From assembly GCA_937921775.1 (NCBI GenBank), contig CAKZUK010000188.1, forward strand, positions 1-46,942: a stretch of 46,942 bases of DNA, given 5' to 3'. The position numbers and the translations under genes are program-made. This stretch comes from an uncultured Saprospiraceae bacterium. GTDB lineage: Bacteria > Bacteroidota > Bacteroidia > Chitinophagales > Saprospiraceae. Positions 24,848 to 33,853 of the stretch are shown here, piece by piece. The notes beneath the pieces are model-generated. The model did not search any database. It saw only the letters and a list, made by a program, of their open reading frames with translations, and was not told the origin of the DNA. Positions within the stretch are counted from its first letter, which is position 1. Each line of letters begins with the position of its first letter.

Positions 24848-26977
24848 ATGATCCGTTATAAAAAAGATAAAGATAATATAGTAACCCTCACACTGAATAT
24901 GGAGGGACGTAATCTGAACATCATTAACCATGAGGTCAGTAAGTCCATAGAACCAATTCTTAAGCATCTTGAAGAGGAAAAAGCAAAGCGAAAATTAAAA
25001 GGCATTATTATTACCTCGGCTAAAAAGAACTTTCTGGTTGGTGGAGATTTGGGCTATTTGTATCATTCAAAAGATGCAGCTACTATTTTTGAGCTTTCAC
25101 AAAATTTACAAAAATTATATCGCCAACTGGAGCGACCAGGTGTACCCGTAGTAGCTGCAATCAATGGAACGGCACTTGGTAGTGGTTTTGGTTTGGCATT
25201 AGCTTGCCATCACCGGATTGTTATTGACCGGCCAAGTATTCGTCTGGGGCACCCAGAAGTAAAACTGGGAATTATGCCCGGTGGAGGAGAAGTGATTCGA
25301 TTGATGTGGTTGCTCGGTGTGGAAAAAGCTTTTCATGTGTTGAACGACGGACATCGTTTCTCACCAAAAGAAGCACTGAGAATTGGCATAGTCAGTGCAT
25401 TAGCAAAAGATGAAGATGATTTGATTGACAAGGCAAAAAAATGGTTAAATAAAAATCAAAAATTTTCAAGAGCTTGGGATACAAAAGAAGGTACAATTCC
25501 GGGAGGCACCGCAAAGGACATGAGTATTGCAATGACACTTCAGAAATTGTCGGCCGGATTAATGGCGCATGCTTACAATAATTTTCCTGCTCCACAGACC
25601 ATATTGAATACCTTGTCGGAAGGATCAAAGGTTGACTTCGATACCGCTTGTCGAATTGAAAGTCGAAATTTTACACAATTAGTGATTTCGAATATTTCCA
25701 AAAATATGATCAAAGCCTTTTGGTTTGATTTGAATACCATTCGCGAAGGGATTAGTAGACCAAAAGGATTTGGAAAATTTCGGCCAAAGAAAGTTGGTGT
25801 CATTGGCGCAGGACAAATGGGCTCTGGAATCGGACTTACTTGTTTGAAATCTGGAATTGAAGTAGTACTCAAAGATGTTTCAAAAGCCATCGCTGATAGA
25901 GGAAAGGAATATATCACGATACATCTAACTAAACTTTTGGATGACGGTCGCATCACCTCTGGAGAAAAAGATAAAATGCTTGGACGACTAAAAACAACTG
26001 GAGATGCTGCTGATTTCGAAACCTGTGATTTGGTGATCGAAGCTGTTTTTGAAAATGAGGCACTCAAAGTAAAAGTTGCACACGAAGCTGAAGCTTATCT
26101 AGATGAATATGCATTCTTAGCTTCTAATACGATTTCGATCCCAATCACCAAGTTGTCAAAATCTTGTGCACATCCTGCGAATTACATTGGGCTACACTTT
26201 TTTCCTCCTGCAGAGAAAGTCCCCTTGGTGGAAATTGTTCGTGGTAAAAATACATCAGAAGAAACTGTCGCTCGGGCATTCGACTTTGTGAAAGCGATTA
26301 AAAAAATTCCTATAGTCGCAAAAGACAACTGGGGGTTTTATGTCGCTCGAGTTCAGAATACATTTATCTTGGAAGGCATCACCATGCTGCAGGAAGGGCA
26401 TATCCCTGCTTTGATCGAACAGATTAGTGTGCAGTCAGGAATGAGGATGGGAGCACTAGCTCTCGCTGACGAATTGTCTCTACCTATTACACTGAAATAT
26501 GAAAGACAGGCTGCCGAGCATTATGGTAACAAATACATTGAACATCCAGCAACGGTAGTTCTAAATCAAATGATAGAAGAACTGGCGCGAAAAGGAAAAT
26601 CTAAGAAAGCTGGTTTTTATAATTACGATGACTCTAAAAATGCTACGGGATTATGGGAGGATCTGACCAATCATTTTTCTACCAAAATATCTCAATACAC
26701 TAAAGAAGAAATTTCAGAACGCTTACTTTTTGTACAAGTGATTGAAGCCGTTTGGTGTTTGCAAGAAGGGATTATAAAAACGGTGGCCGAAGCCAATCTA
26801 GGAAGTATTTATGGTTGGGGGTTTCCCGCTTTTCGAGGAGGTGCGATACAATACATCAACGACTATGGGATGAAAAAATTTGTAGAACGTTGTGCTTATT
26901 ATGAACAGGTACATGGCCCTCGTTTTAAAATACCAAAGTTGCTTAGAGAGAAGGCGGCAGCCGGAGAGATTTTTTAA
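24848..26977 (+). CDS. fadJ: Bifunctional enoyl-CoA hydratase / 3-hydroxyacyl-CoA dehydrogenase
   Basis: 709 residues, layout of FadB/FadJ: an N-terminal crotonase domain (1-190), then a NAD-binding dehydrogenase domain beginning KKVGVIGAGQMGSGIGL, with the catalytic His in GLHFFPPAEKVPLVEIV, and a C-terminal dehydrogenase domain with GWGFPAFRGGAIQYI. It hydrates enoyl-CoA and oxidises the 3-hydroxyacyl-CoA. One striking feature: in FadB the crotonase site uses two Glu residues (119 and 139); here the first lies at residue 115 and is Gly (ALGSGFGLALAC), while the second, Glu137 in GHPEVKLGIMPG, is kept. Hydratase activity may therefore be reduced or altered. Forms an operon with the upstream thiolase; a terminator follows. 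Confidence 0.88.
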   Translation: MIRYKKDKDNIVTLTLNMEGRNLNIINHEVSKSIEPILKHLEEEKAKRKLKGIIITSAKKNFLVGGDLGYLYHSKDAATIFELSQNLQKLYRQLERPGVPVVAAINGTALGSGFGLALACHHRIVIDRPSIRLGHPEVKLGIMPGGGEVIRLMWLLGVEKAFHVLNDGHRFSPKEALRIGIVSALAKDEDDLIDKAKKWLNKNQKFSRAWDTKEGTIPGGTAKDMSIAMTLQKLSAGLMAHAYNNFPAPQTILNTLSEGSKVDFDTACRIESRNFTQLVISNISKNMIKAFWFDLNTIREGISRPKGFGKFRPKKVGVIGAGQMGSGIGLTCLKSGIEVVLKDVSKAIADRGKEYITIHLTKLLDDGRITSGEKDKMLGRLKTTGDAADFETCDLVIEAVFENEALKVKVAHEAEAYLDEYAFLASNTISIPITKLSKSCAHPANYIGLHFFPPAEKVPLVEIVRGKNTSEETVARAFDFVKAIKKIPIVAKDNWGFYVARVQNTFILEGITMLQEGHIPALIEQISVQSGMRMGALALADELSLPITLKYERQAAEHYGNKYIEHPATVVLNQMIEELARKGKSKKAGFYNYDDSKNATGLWEDLTNHFSTKISQYTKEEISERLLFVQVIEAVWCLQEGIIKTVAEANLGSIYGWGFPAFRGGAIQYINDYGMKKFVERCAYYEQVHGPRFKIPKLLREKAAAGEIF

Positions 26978-26980
26978 AAA

Positions 26981-27034
26981 AAATAAGGAAGGGAGTCAAA
27001 ATTCAATATTTTTTTGATTCCCTTTCTTATTTTT
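26981..27034 (+). terminator. Terminator of the beta-oxidation operon
   Basis: AAATAAGGAAGGGAGTC and its near-complement GATTCCCTTTCTTATTT form a stem of about 21 bp with two imperfect positions; the loop is about 12 bases and a T-run follows. Confidence 0.85.
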
Positions 27035-27105
27035 AATGATAAACAAAACTAGAAGAGACCTCCCTTAGTGTTCATAGAAAAATCCCTCTCGTCGAAACGA
27101 TTTAA

Positions 27106-28836
27106 TTATTCCACTACTCGAGTACCCGGCATTTCTGCACCATTCTGAAATAAAATTACTTTATCTACTTTCCCATCTTCGGAAGGATAAAACTTAATCT
27201 CAGCTGGAACAACCTTTAAATAAAAAACGGTTTCAGACTTTGGAAAAATAGGAAATTTTGGTTGACCAGTGGCTTTTACATGTAAGCCATCTTCCTCGAG
27301 ACTGACGACAATAGAAAAATCTGAGGCTAATTGATATTCTCCAATGTATGATTTAAGCGTAGCAGGAGCAACCTTGATTTCTTTGATTAAATTTTTAGTA
27401 TCAACTCCCATTTCTTCCAAGGCTATGAGGGCACCACTATTAGCTGGATTGAGCTCCACTGATTTTTTATAATTAAGTATGGACTTTTTATTATCACCAT
27501 GTTTTCGGTAGGCTTCACCCATGCTGTCGTATGGGTTGAAAGCATCGGGGTATTCTTTAATGTTTTTTTGAAAAACAGCGATTGCTTTATCCATTTCATT
27601 TTTTCCCATATAGTGATAACCAAGACTATTTAATTCGCTTTCATCAATAATATATTTCTCTGCTTTCTCTGCTTTTATTTTTGCATAAGCTTTGAACCCC
27701 GCGTCAATACCCTCCTTGTCAATAATGGGTTTAATATCATTTGCAATAGAATATTTTATTTCTTTGAGCGGCTCATTGGCATTCAGCATATGCATGCCGA
27801 TATCTTGTATGCCACTAGTTGAATTGGTGAGTACCACCACTGCTTTGTCACCACCTTTTATAAAGCCAGCGAAAGCTCTGTAGCCTCCTGTTGCTCCACC
27901 ATGTTCAATGATTTGCAAACTATCCGAAATTTGAATAAACCAGCTTAATCCAATTGGAAATACATCTTCATTGGATGACGATTTTTTGTGTGCTAGTTCC
28001 ATCGCAGGGTAGAGTTCTGTTTTAGCTATCCCCATATTGGCACTCAAATATTTTAGCATGTCAGTAGCAGTCGAACGAATTGCTCCTGCACCAGCAAGCG
28101 TGGAGAGATCCCAATTGGGAACTTCTTCAAACCGAGTATGACCTTTTGCTAGTTGTGCCTTCATTTCTGGAGTGAAAACGATATCGGTGTTTTTCATATC
28201 CAATGGCTTAGTAATGAATTTACGCAGCATTTGACTATAATTCATGTTGTTTTGTTTTGCAAGGGTGTAGCCCAATAGCCCCATTGCATAATTGGAATAC
28301 TCATATTGACTCCCAATGTCACGACTAAGTTCGTATCCGTTCAGAAATTCATAAAGTAAATTTTCAGTATAGTCAGCGTAGGGATTTGACTCGTCAGCAG
28401 GATCAAAATTAGATGGCATTCGTGGCAAGGCAGAGGTGTGATTAGCTATATCCCTTAATGTGATGATAGCATCATTTCTTGTTGGGGCTTTTACACCTTC
28501 CGGCAAATGTTTTTGCAATGGATCGTCTAAGGATAGTTTTCCTTGCTGAACCATTTCAGCTAGAATGGTACATGTAAAGGTTTTTGAAATAGATCCGATT
28601 TCGAAAACAGAGTGCTCATCAACAGCAGCATCCGACTTAAGAGATTTAAGGCCATGACTGTAAAAATGTATTCCATTGGCATCCATTAAGCCTACCACAA
28701 TTCCGGTATTGAGGCCAGCCTCCACGCGAGCTTGAATACTTGCTTTTACATCAGTTGATATGGCTTCTGTTTGTTGTGCAAAAGTGAGGGCGGTATTACT
28801 TAAAATGAAAAGGAGTGTAAAAATTGTTTTATACAT
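27106..28836 (-). CDS. Beta-lactamase-fold serine hydrolase with TPR repeats
   Basis: 576 residues, signal peptide ending in LTFAQ. The class C beta-lactamase/DD-peptidase-like domain shows the SxxK motif at Ser82-Lys85 (EIGSISKTFTC), a YSN motif (QYEYSNYAMGLLGY) and the third-motif equivalent HGGATGGYRA. After it come one or two TPRs (AIAVFQKNIKEYPDAFNPYD, GDNKKSILNYKKSVELNPAN) and a beta-rich C-terminal domain starting near YIGEYQLA. Proteins of this design are usually esterases or peptidases rather than resistance enzymes; nothing here suggests drug resistance. It is exported. A helical repeat inserted between the two hydrolase-associated domains may bind a partner. Single gene, no neighbours in the same orientation. 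Confidence 0.9.
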   Translation of the reverse strand: MYKTIFTLLFILSNTALTFAQQTEAISTDVKASIQARVEAGLNTGIVVGLMDANGIHFYSHGLKSLKSDAAVDEHSVFEIGSISKTFTCTILAEMVQQGKLSLDDPLQKHLPEGVKAPTRNDAIITLRDIANHTSALPRMPSNFDPADESNPYADYTENLLYEFLNGYELSRDIGSQYEYSNYAMGLLGYTLAKQNNMNYSQMLRKFITKPLDMKNTDIVFTPEMKAQLAKGHTRFEEVPNWDLSTLAGAGAIRSTATDMLKYLSANMGIAKTELYPAMELAHKKSSSNEDVFPIGLSWFIQISDSLQIIEHGGATGGYRAFAGFIKGGDKAVVVLTNSTSGIQDIGMHMLNANEPLKEIKYSIANDIKPIIDKEGIDAGFKAYAKIKAEKAEKYIIDESELNSLGYHYMGKNEMDKAIAVFQKNIKEYPDAFNPYDSMGEAYRKHGDNKKSILNYKKSVELNPANSGALIALEEMGVDTKNLIKEIKVAPATLKSYIGEYQLASDFSIVVSLEEDGLHVKATGQPKFPIFPKSETVFYLKVVPAEIKFYPSEDGKVDKVILFQNGAEMPGTRVVE

Positions 28837-29060
28837 GACCTTATGTTTTTTGGTTAGTGAAGCTTAATGACATATGATTGAGAAACCTAAGGTAGGAATA
28901 TAAAAAATTAGAACTAGCTTGTTTGGATCAAATATGAGGTTTTATCGACTAGCTGATGAAATCTGAAATAGGTTTGATATTTGTAATATATTAGAGGAGA
29001 TTTTTCTTCTTCAGAGACCTTGGCTTATAAAACTATTTTTAATAATAAATTCATTTTTTT

Positions 29061-30092
29061 ATGAAAACTAAAAATTTTACAACTTTCCTAATAGGCCTAC
29101 TTGTTTTACAGATAGGCTTTATCAAGGCACAGGATGCAAATAGCCTTTCTTTTAATGGTTCTGATAACTATGTAGAGCTGTCAGGACTACCGCTGAATGA
29201 TATCGGTACTGGTGATTTTACTTTTGAAATATGGATCAAAGGAGATGAATCAATGCAAACAGCACATCCCATGATTTTTTCTAATCGTGATGAGAATGCA
29301 TTTGGAGGCGGCGTCGTTCTCTTTTTTCATGCGATATGGGGAGACTCTCAACACAAAATGCTTACTTTTCAAGTGGATGCTAATAATTGGTTTTTTATTG
29401 ATAATGGTGAATTTAACGGAAGTATACTTGACAATACCTGCCACCATATTGCTTTAGTAAGGAAGGGGCTCGTTTTGTCTTATTATATAGACGGTAACCA
29501 GATTGGGGAAAGAATTTTTTCAACAATCTCCGATATTAGCAATGACCATCCACTTTGGATTGGAAAAGATAGAGCGGCTAACAATACTTTTAATGGAAAT
29601 ATTTCACAATTTCGAATTTGGAATATAGCACGAACGGAAACTGAGATTAATGAATTGATGGACTATAGTATCGTCAATGAAATGCCAGGTCTAATTGCTA
29701 ACTTGGAAATGACAGAAGGTGAAGGGCAGGTAGTTGCTGATAATACAAATAATTATAGTGGTCTATTAGGAGGAGCGGATGCAGCAGAAGATAATGATCC
29801 AAGCTGGTCAAACGAAGGGTGTGCTGTAGCAATACCTGTTAGCACAAATGAGCTTGCTTCAACAGCGATAAGTCTTTATCCAAATCCAACATCTGGTTTG
29901 GTTACGATTACTTCAACGACTGAAGAACCACTTTTTATTAGTATAGTAGATGTGGCCGGAAAGGAAGTAGCTTCTAAAAAGAACTATACCTCTACGGTTG
30001 TATTGGATATGACTGATTTTGTTAGTGGTATTTACTATGTTCAACTGATCAGCGCAGGGGAATCACTGACTAAGAAAGTAGTGAAATTCTAA
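29061..30092 (+). CDS. LamG-type (concanavalin-like) secreted protein with T9SS sorting domain
   Basis: 343 residues. Signal peptide with QIGFIKAQ at its end; then a LamG/laminin-G-like jelly roll of about 190 residues (NSLSFNGSDNYVELSG, FTFEIWIKGDE, DNTCHHIALVRKG, PLWIGKDRAANNTFNGNISQ, FRIWNIARTETEI). The last 75 residues form a T9SS type A sorting domain (STAISLYPNPTSGLVTI, GIYYVQLISAGESLTKKVVKF). So it is exported by the type IX system. Jelly rolls of this kind bind sugars or proteins; which one is not visible. Third T9SS cargo gene in the window. Flanked downstream by a strong terminator. Confidence 0.9.
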   Translation: MKTKNFTTFLIGLLVLQIGFIKAQDANSLSFNGSDNYVELSGLPLNDIGTGDFTFEIWIKGDESMQTAHPMIFSNRDENAFGGGVVLFFHAIWGDSQHKMLTFQVDANNWFFIDNGEFNGSILDNTCHHIALVRKGLVLSYYIDGNQIGERIFSTISDISNDHPLWIGKDRAANNTFNGNISQFRIWNIARTETEINELMDYSIVNEMPGLIANLEMTEGEGQVVADNTNNYSGLLGGADAAEDNDPSWSNEGCAVAIPVSTNELASTAISLYPNPTSGLVTITSTTEEPLFISIVDVAGKEVASKKNYTSTVVLDMTDFVSGIYYVQLISAGESLTKKVVKF

Positions 30093-30142
30093 TCAGTCTA
30101 AATGATATTATTGTTTGTATTCTTAAAAGATGCGAATCTTTT

Positions 30143-30212
30143 CAAAGTGATTACTAAAGCCGCAGTTTGTTAACTGCAATTATTCTTAGCTTAGTAATCA
30201 CTTTGTTTTTTT
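30143..30212 (+). terminator. Branched terminator after the LamG protein gene
   Basis: A perfect 15-bp stem (30143-30157 with 30191-30205) whose loop holds a second hairpin (GCAGTT/AACTGC at 30162-30177), followed by TTTTTTT. The rest of the 30093-30428 gap has only a short dyad (CGTTAT/ATAACG, 30398-30415) around a TATCTTTA motif that may be the next promoter. Confidence 0.88.
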
Positions 30213-30428
30213 GTGGAATGATACTCGAATTTTTAATGTCTCCTACACGTTTCTAAGCTATTTGAGAAAATTTGGAAGAAGTCTTCGCTAAAAAAGAACA
30301 TTCAAAAATTAAATGAATTTATGTTACAGAGTACTTAGTTTGCTTAACTAAAAGCAAAGAAATAAACCGACAAGAAAGACGAAGCACTTAGTTGATTCGT
30401 TATCTTTACATAACGAACAAAAAATATT

Positions 30429-31844
30429 ATGAAAGTTAAATTCAGTTTACTTTTATTAAGCTTACTCTTTGGAATAATATTCATTCAATCTTGTAAAAAA
30501 GATGATGATGCAGAGAGTGAAGAACCTGCTGGTCCACCAGTAGGAACATCTTTCATGGAGCCTTCTGTCCAACGAGCGGGGAACTCCGCAGTAGGCTATG
30601 ATTACCTCATTAATGGTGATTATGTTGACGCCGGTATCCCATATGATTTATACCTCACTATTTTTGGGGAGGATAATAATAACCTATTGAATCGTTCAGG
30701 AGACAATGCTCTATTAAGTCCCGATTTTACAGCCCTTAATGCGCCAAATGGTGTGCGTGTAGTGGCAGCCAATTGCCTGCAATGTCATGCACAAAAAATA
30801 AATGGTGAATTAATTGTTGGACTTGGAAATTCAGTGGCAGATTTCACAACAGATCAAAGTGCTTTAGTCTCAACCTTAGATTTAGCCGTACAATTTACCT
30901 ACGGTGCAGGTTCTCCAGAGGAGGCAGCTTATCAACCGTTTGGGCGAGCATTAACGGCTATTGGGCCACATGTAGTGGCACCAATGAGAGGTCTTAATCC
31001 CGCAGCAAAACTTTCTGTAGTTCTAGCTGCTCATCGTGATATCAATGATTTGATTTGGCAAGAATCACCACTAATGCCAATCCCTGATGAAACCATTACT
31101 TCTGATGTGCCACCATGGTGGATACTTAAAAAGAAAAATGCGATGTTTTATTCTGGAGGTGGAAAAGGTGATTTCTCTAGAATTATGATGGCTTCTAGTT
31201 TGCTGACTTTAAAAGATTCAACAAAGGCGCGTATCGTAGATCAAAAATTTGTTGACGTACTGGCTTATATCAATAGTATTGAAGCACCAGAATATCCAGA
31301 AGCCACTGATACGGATAAGGTAGTGAGAGGGCAGGTTATTTTTGAAAACAATTGTCAAGCTTGTCATGGTTCTTATGGTGTTGATGAAACGTATCCTAAC
31401 TTATTAGTCTCACTCGATAAAATAGGAACTGATCCTTTGTTGGCTTCCAGCAATTACACAGATGGAGGTTTCCAAGACTGGTATAATAACAGTTGGTTTA
31501 GTGTGTTTCCGTCAGCAGCAAGCTTTACGCCAGAAGATGGTTATGTAGCGCCACCCTTAGATGGGGTTTGGGCATCAGCTCCTTATTTGCATAATGGCTC
31601 TGTTCCAAATTTAGAAACATTATTAAACAGTACTTTGCGTCCAGTTTATTGGGAGCGAAGCTTTAATACGTCTGATTACGATTTTGAAAAAGTAGGTTGG
31701 AATTATGAAGTAAGAACAGAGGCTACATCAACAAATATTTACGATACATCCATTCCTGGTTATGGGAATAATGGTCACAACTTCGGGGATGGATTGTCAG
31801 ATGATGATCGTAGCGATCTAATCGAATATCTAAAAACGATCTAG
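30429..31844 (+). CDS. Di-heme cytochrome c lipoprotein, MauG/RoxA-like group
   Basis: 471 residues. Lipoprotein signal with Cys22 (FIQSC). Two CXXCH heme c sites: CLQCH at 116-120 and CQACH at 309-313. The C-terminal half has the motif YVAPPLDGVWASAPYLHNGS and later RPVYWERSF and FEKVGWNYE, which are typical of di-heme cytochromes related to bacterial peroxidases, MauG and the rubber oxygenase RoxA. It should be a membrane-anchored periplasmic redox protein. Whether it acts as a peroxidase, an oxygenase or only as an electron carrier is not decided by the sequence. Likely single gene, with a terminator after it. Confidence 0.85.
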   Translation: MKVKFSLLLLSLLFGIIFIQSCKKDDDAESEEPAGPPVGTSFMEPSVQRAGNSAVGYDYLINGDYVDAGIPYDLYLTIFGEDNNNLLNRSGDNALLSPDFTALNAPNGVRVVAANCLQCHAQKINGELIVGLGNSVADFTTDQSALVSTLDLAVQFTYGAGSPEEAAYQPFGRALTAIGPHVVAPMRGLNPAAKLSVVLAAHRDINDLIWQESPLMPIPDETITSDVPPWWILKKKNAMFYSGGGKGDFSRIMMASSLLTLKDSTKARIVDQKFVDVLAYINSIEAPEYPEATDTDKVVRGQVIFENNCQACHGSYGVDETYPNLLVSLDKIGTDPLLASSNYTDGGFQDWYNNSWFSVFPSAASFTPEDGYVAPPLDGVWASAPYLHNGSVPNLETLLNSTLRPVYWERSFNTSDYDFEKVGWNYEVRTEATSTNIYDTSIPGYGNNGHNFGDGLSDDDRSDLIEYLKTI

Positions 31845-31883
31845 CTTAAAATAATTTACTAAGTTGATTGTAATCTTTCAACA

Positions 31884-31927
31884 AACAAAAAAGCCTCACC
31901 GATTTTAATCAGTGAGGCTTTTTTGTT
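31884..31927. terminator. Convergent terminator after the cytochrome gene
   Basis: Stem of about 20 bp with one mismatch (AAGCCTCACCGAT with ATCAGTGAGGCTT), short loop, A-run before and T-run after. Suits the cytochrome gene and the leftward phosphatase gene. Confidence 0.88.
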
Positions 31928-32014
31928 GTTCTATCAATATGCTAATTAGAGTGAGTAAATTGAACGCTTACACTGAATGTAATCAAAGTACATAATTGAC
32001 GGAAGTGCTTAAGT

Positions 32015-33667
32015 CTAATTTTTCAAAGATTTCAAAAACTGAGCAACTGCTACATTCGAATTTTTTACAGCAAACTGAAAAGCGTTAACTCCAGATTGAT
32101 CGATTAAGTCAGCTCTGGCACCGTGGCTAACTAGTTGTTTTGCCAGAGTTGCATTCCCATATCTGGACACATAGAATAAGGCAGTTTGTTGGCGATGGTT
32201 TTGAATATTTACATCAACATCACTTTCTAACAGTAGCGTAATCGATTTCTTTTTCTTGTGTTTGATGGCATGCATCAAAGCTGTTTTTCCATCAAAAAAT
32301 TGATCGGTATCACCTCCAGCTCCGAGTATTATCCCTACAGCTTCAAGGCTACCAAATTCGATAGCATAGTGTAGGAGAGGATATTTTTTTGAAGAGTATA
32401 AACTATTTACATCATTACCATTTCTTATGAAAGTTTTTAGTAAAAGCAGATTGTTTTCACGAATTGCTTTAAACGCTACTGTAGAGACATCAGGTTTCTT
32501 CCCTCCTGCTTCTTCGACAGGTTGAGCAGAACCTTTATAGTTTACTTTATAAAACCGACCATCTTCAACTAGTAGCGCATTTGGTCTAGCATTGGCAACA
32601 TGATCGGAGTGTTTGACGTCAATGGCTACTACTCGACCATTGTGTAGCGTAGTGATTTCATCAACGATGGTATGCCCAACTACAACGTGCTTTGCACCAA
32701 AGCGATCGAGGATAGTAGCAACAGTAGCTTCTTCCAATTTTCCACCAAAAAAACCACGATACCATAAGGGACCTGATTTGGCAAAGACCAATGAAACAGA
32801 TGCTCCTTTATCTTGTAACTCATCTTGCTTTTTGCCTATGTGAGCATGGCATATTTTGTTGATTCGTTCAAGTGAAAGTTTACAGCCTGCTATCTGTGGG
32901 CTCAGTCCTGCATGTACATAAATAGTTTCGCCAATTTTCTCTATCATATTTTTACTTCTCAACCAACGCCCCAGTTCAGTATTGTTGTCAAACATTTCTT
33001 CATAAGTACAATTCAACTTTTTGGCAACAGTCTGGTATTTGTTTCTAACATAGCGATAATCACCACTAAGGTTCATCTCCTCATGGTTACCCAAAATGAA
33101 ATGAACCATACCACCTTGTGCAGCTGCTTGTGCTTCCAATGCGTAAATTAACCAGAGGCAAGCGGTTACATTAAGCCCTCTATCGAAGAAATCTCCAACA
33201 AGTACTAAATGACCATCACCATAAGACCATTGGAAGTTTTCATCAATAACGCCGTTACCAATAAGTGTTTTGGCGAAAGCATGAAAATTACCTTCGATAT
33301 CAGAAATAGCGAATAACTTATCTGGCTGAGGATATTCAGAAGGAGGAGAACTAATTTTTTCTTGAAGATTAATGTTGAATCTCCGTTTATTGTCAATAAC
33401 GCACTCAAGCGTTGGGACCTCATCTCTGCTCGGGTATTCATTCGCCACCATACGATACTGAGCATCTTCTACCTCAATAGATTTGACGACAACTTTGTCT
33501 TTTTTGTAAAAAACATACGGCCCATCAATGGAAAGGTCGGACATATCTGGGGTTTGACCCTTAGTGTCGACACAAGACGAACTGGCTTGCAAAGGGGAAA
33601 AGATCCCTGCAAAGAGAAAAAATAGAGTAAATTGGAAGACTTTTATTGATAGACCCATCGGTTTCAT
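32015..33667 (-). CDS. Exported metallophosphatase with C-terminal ankyrin repeats
   Basis: 550 residues. Signal peptide (SIKVFQFTLFFLFAGIFSPL then QASSSC); the ATG at 33658 is an alternative start. A calcineurin-like phosphoesterase domain follows: the metal-binding signatures read SDIEGNF, GDFFDRG and GNHEEMN, with later VHAGLSPQI, a GHTIVDE His motif and a final metal-ligand region near AIDVKHSD. The GDYRYV after GNHEEMN recalls the Shewanella-like (SLP) phosphatase group. From about residue 400 come four to five ankyrin repeats (NNLLLLKTFIRNGNDVNSLY, KYPLLHYAIEFGSLEAVGII, KTALMHAIKHKKKKSITLLL and further). Ankyrins mediate protein contacts, so they may steer the phosphatase to a substrate. 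Has a strong promoter of its own. Confidence 0.88.
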   Translation of the reverse strand: MKPMGLSIKVFQFTLFFLFAGIFSPLQASSSCVDTKGQTPDMSDLSIDGPYVFYKKDKVVVKSIEVEDAQYRMVANEYPSRDEVPTLECVIDNKRRFNINLQEKISSPPSEYPQPDKLFAISDIEGNFHAFAKTLIGNGVIDENFQWSYGDGHLVLVGDFFDRGLNVTACLWLIYALEAQAAAQGGMVHFILGNHEEMNLSGDYRYVRNKYQTVAKKLNCTYEEMFDNNTELGRWLRSKNMIEKIGETIYVHAGLSPQIAGCKLSLERINKICHAHIGKKQDELQDKGASVSLVFAKSGPLWYRGFFGGKLEEATVATILDRFGAKHVVVGHTIVDEITTLHNGRVVAIDVKHSDHVANARPNALLVEDGRFYKVNYKGSAQPVEEAGGKKPDVSTVAFKAIRENNLLLLKTFIRNGNDVNSLYSSKKYPLLHYAIEFGSLEAVGIILGAGGDTDQFFDGKTALMHAIKHKKKKSITLLLESDVDVNIQNHRQQTALFYVSRYGNATLAKQLVSHGARADLIDQSGVNAFQFAVKNSNVAVAQFLKSLKN

Positions 33668-33682
33668 TTTGCATTAAACGAC

Positions 33683-33713
33683 CAAAAATAGGGGATGGTA
33701 TTTAATATACAAA
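33683..33713 (-). promoter_or_regulatory. Promoter of the metallophosphatase gene
   Basis: On the minus strand TTTG (33713-33710), exactly 19 bases, TATTTTTG (33690-33683): a full match to the Bacteroidota consensus. Expected start near 33676, about 10 bases before the ATG at 33667. Confidence 0.7.
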
Positions 33714-33825
33714 TAAACTGCCGTTATTTTATTTTCTTCTGATAAATTTAAGAAACTTAGGCCTGCTCTTAACTTAGATTAACATATAGATGGATTGGAA
33801 TTAGAAAACTCGCTCGGCATTAGAG

Positions 33826-33853
33826 GGAAACTTCCCACTTCCAGCTTTTTAAC
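33826..33853. repeat. Heptad-repeat remnant, copy 2
   Basis: Starts GGAAACTTCCCACTTCC. 25/28 identical to the copy at 18722-18749. It overlaps the last codons of recG, so the recG stop lies inside the element. Confidence 0.6.

Noticed and set aside
27106..28836. Beta-lactamase fold as an antibiotic-resistance gene.
   Set aside because: The TPR and C-terminal additions and general motif pattern fit the esterase/peptidase relatives; nothing points to drug hydrolysis.
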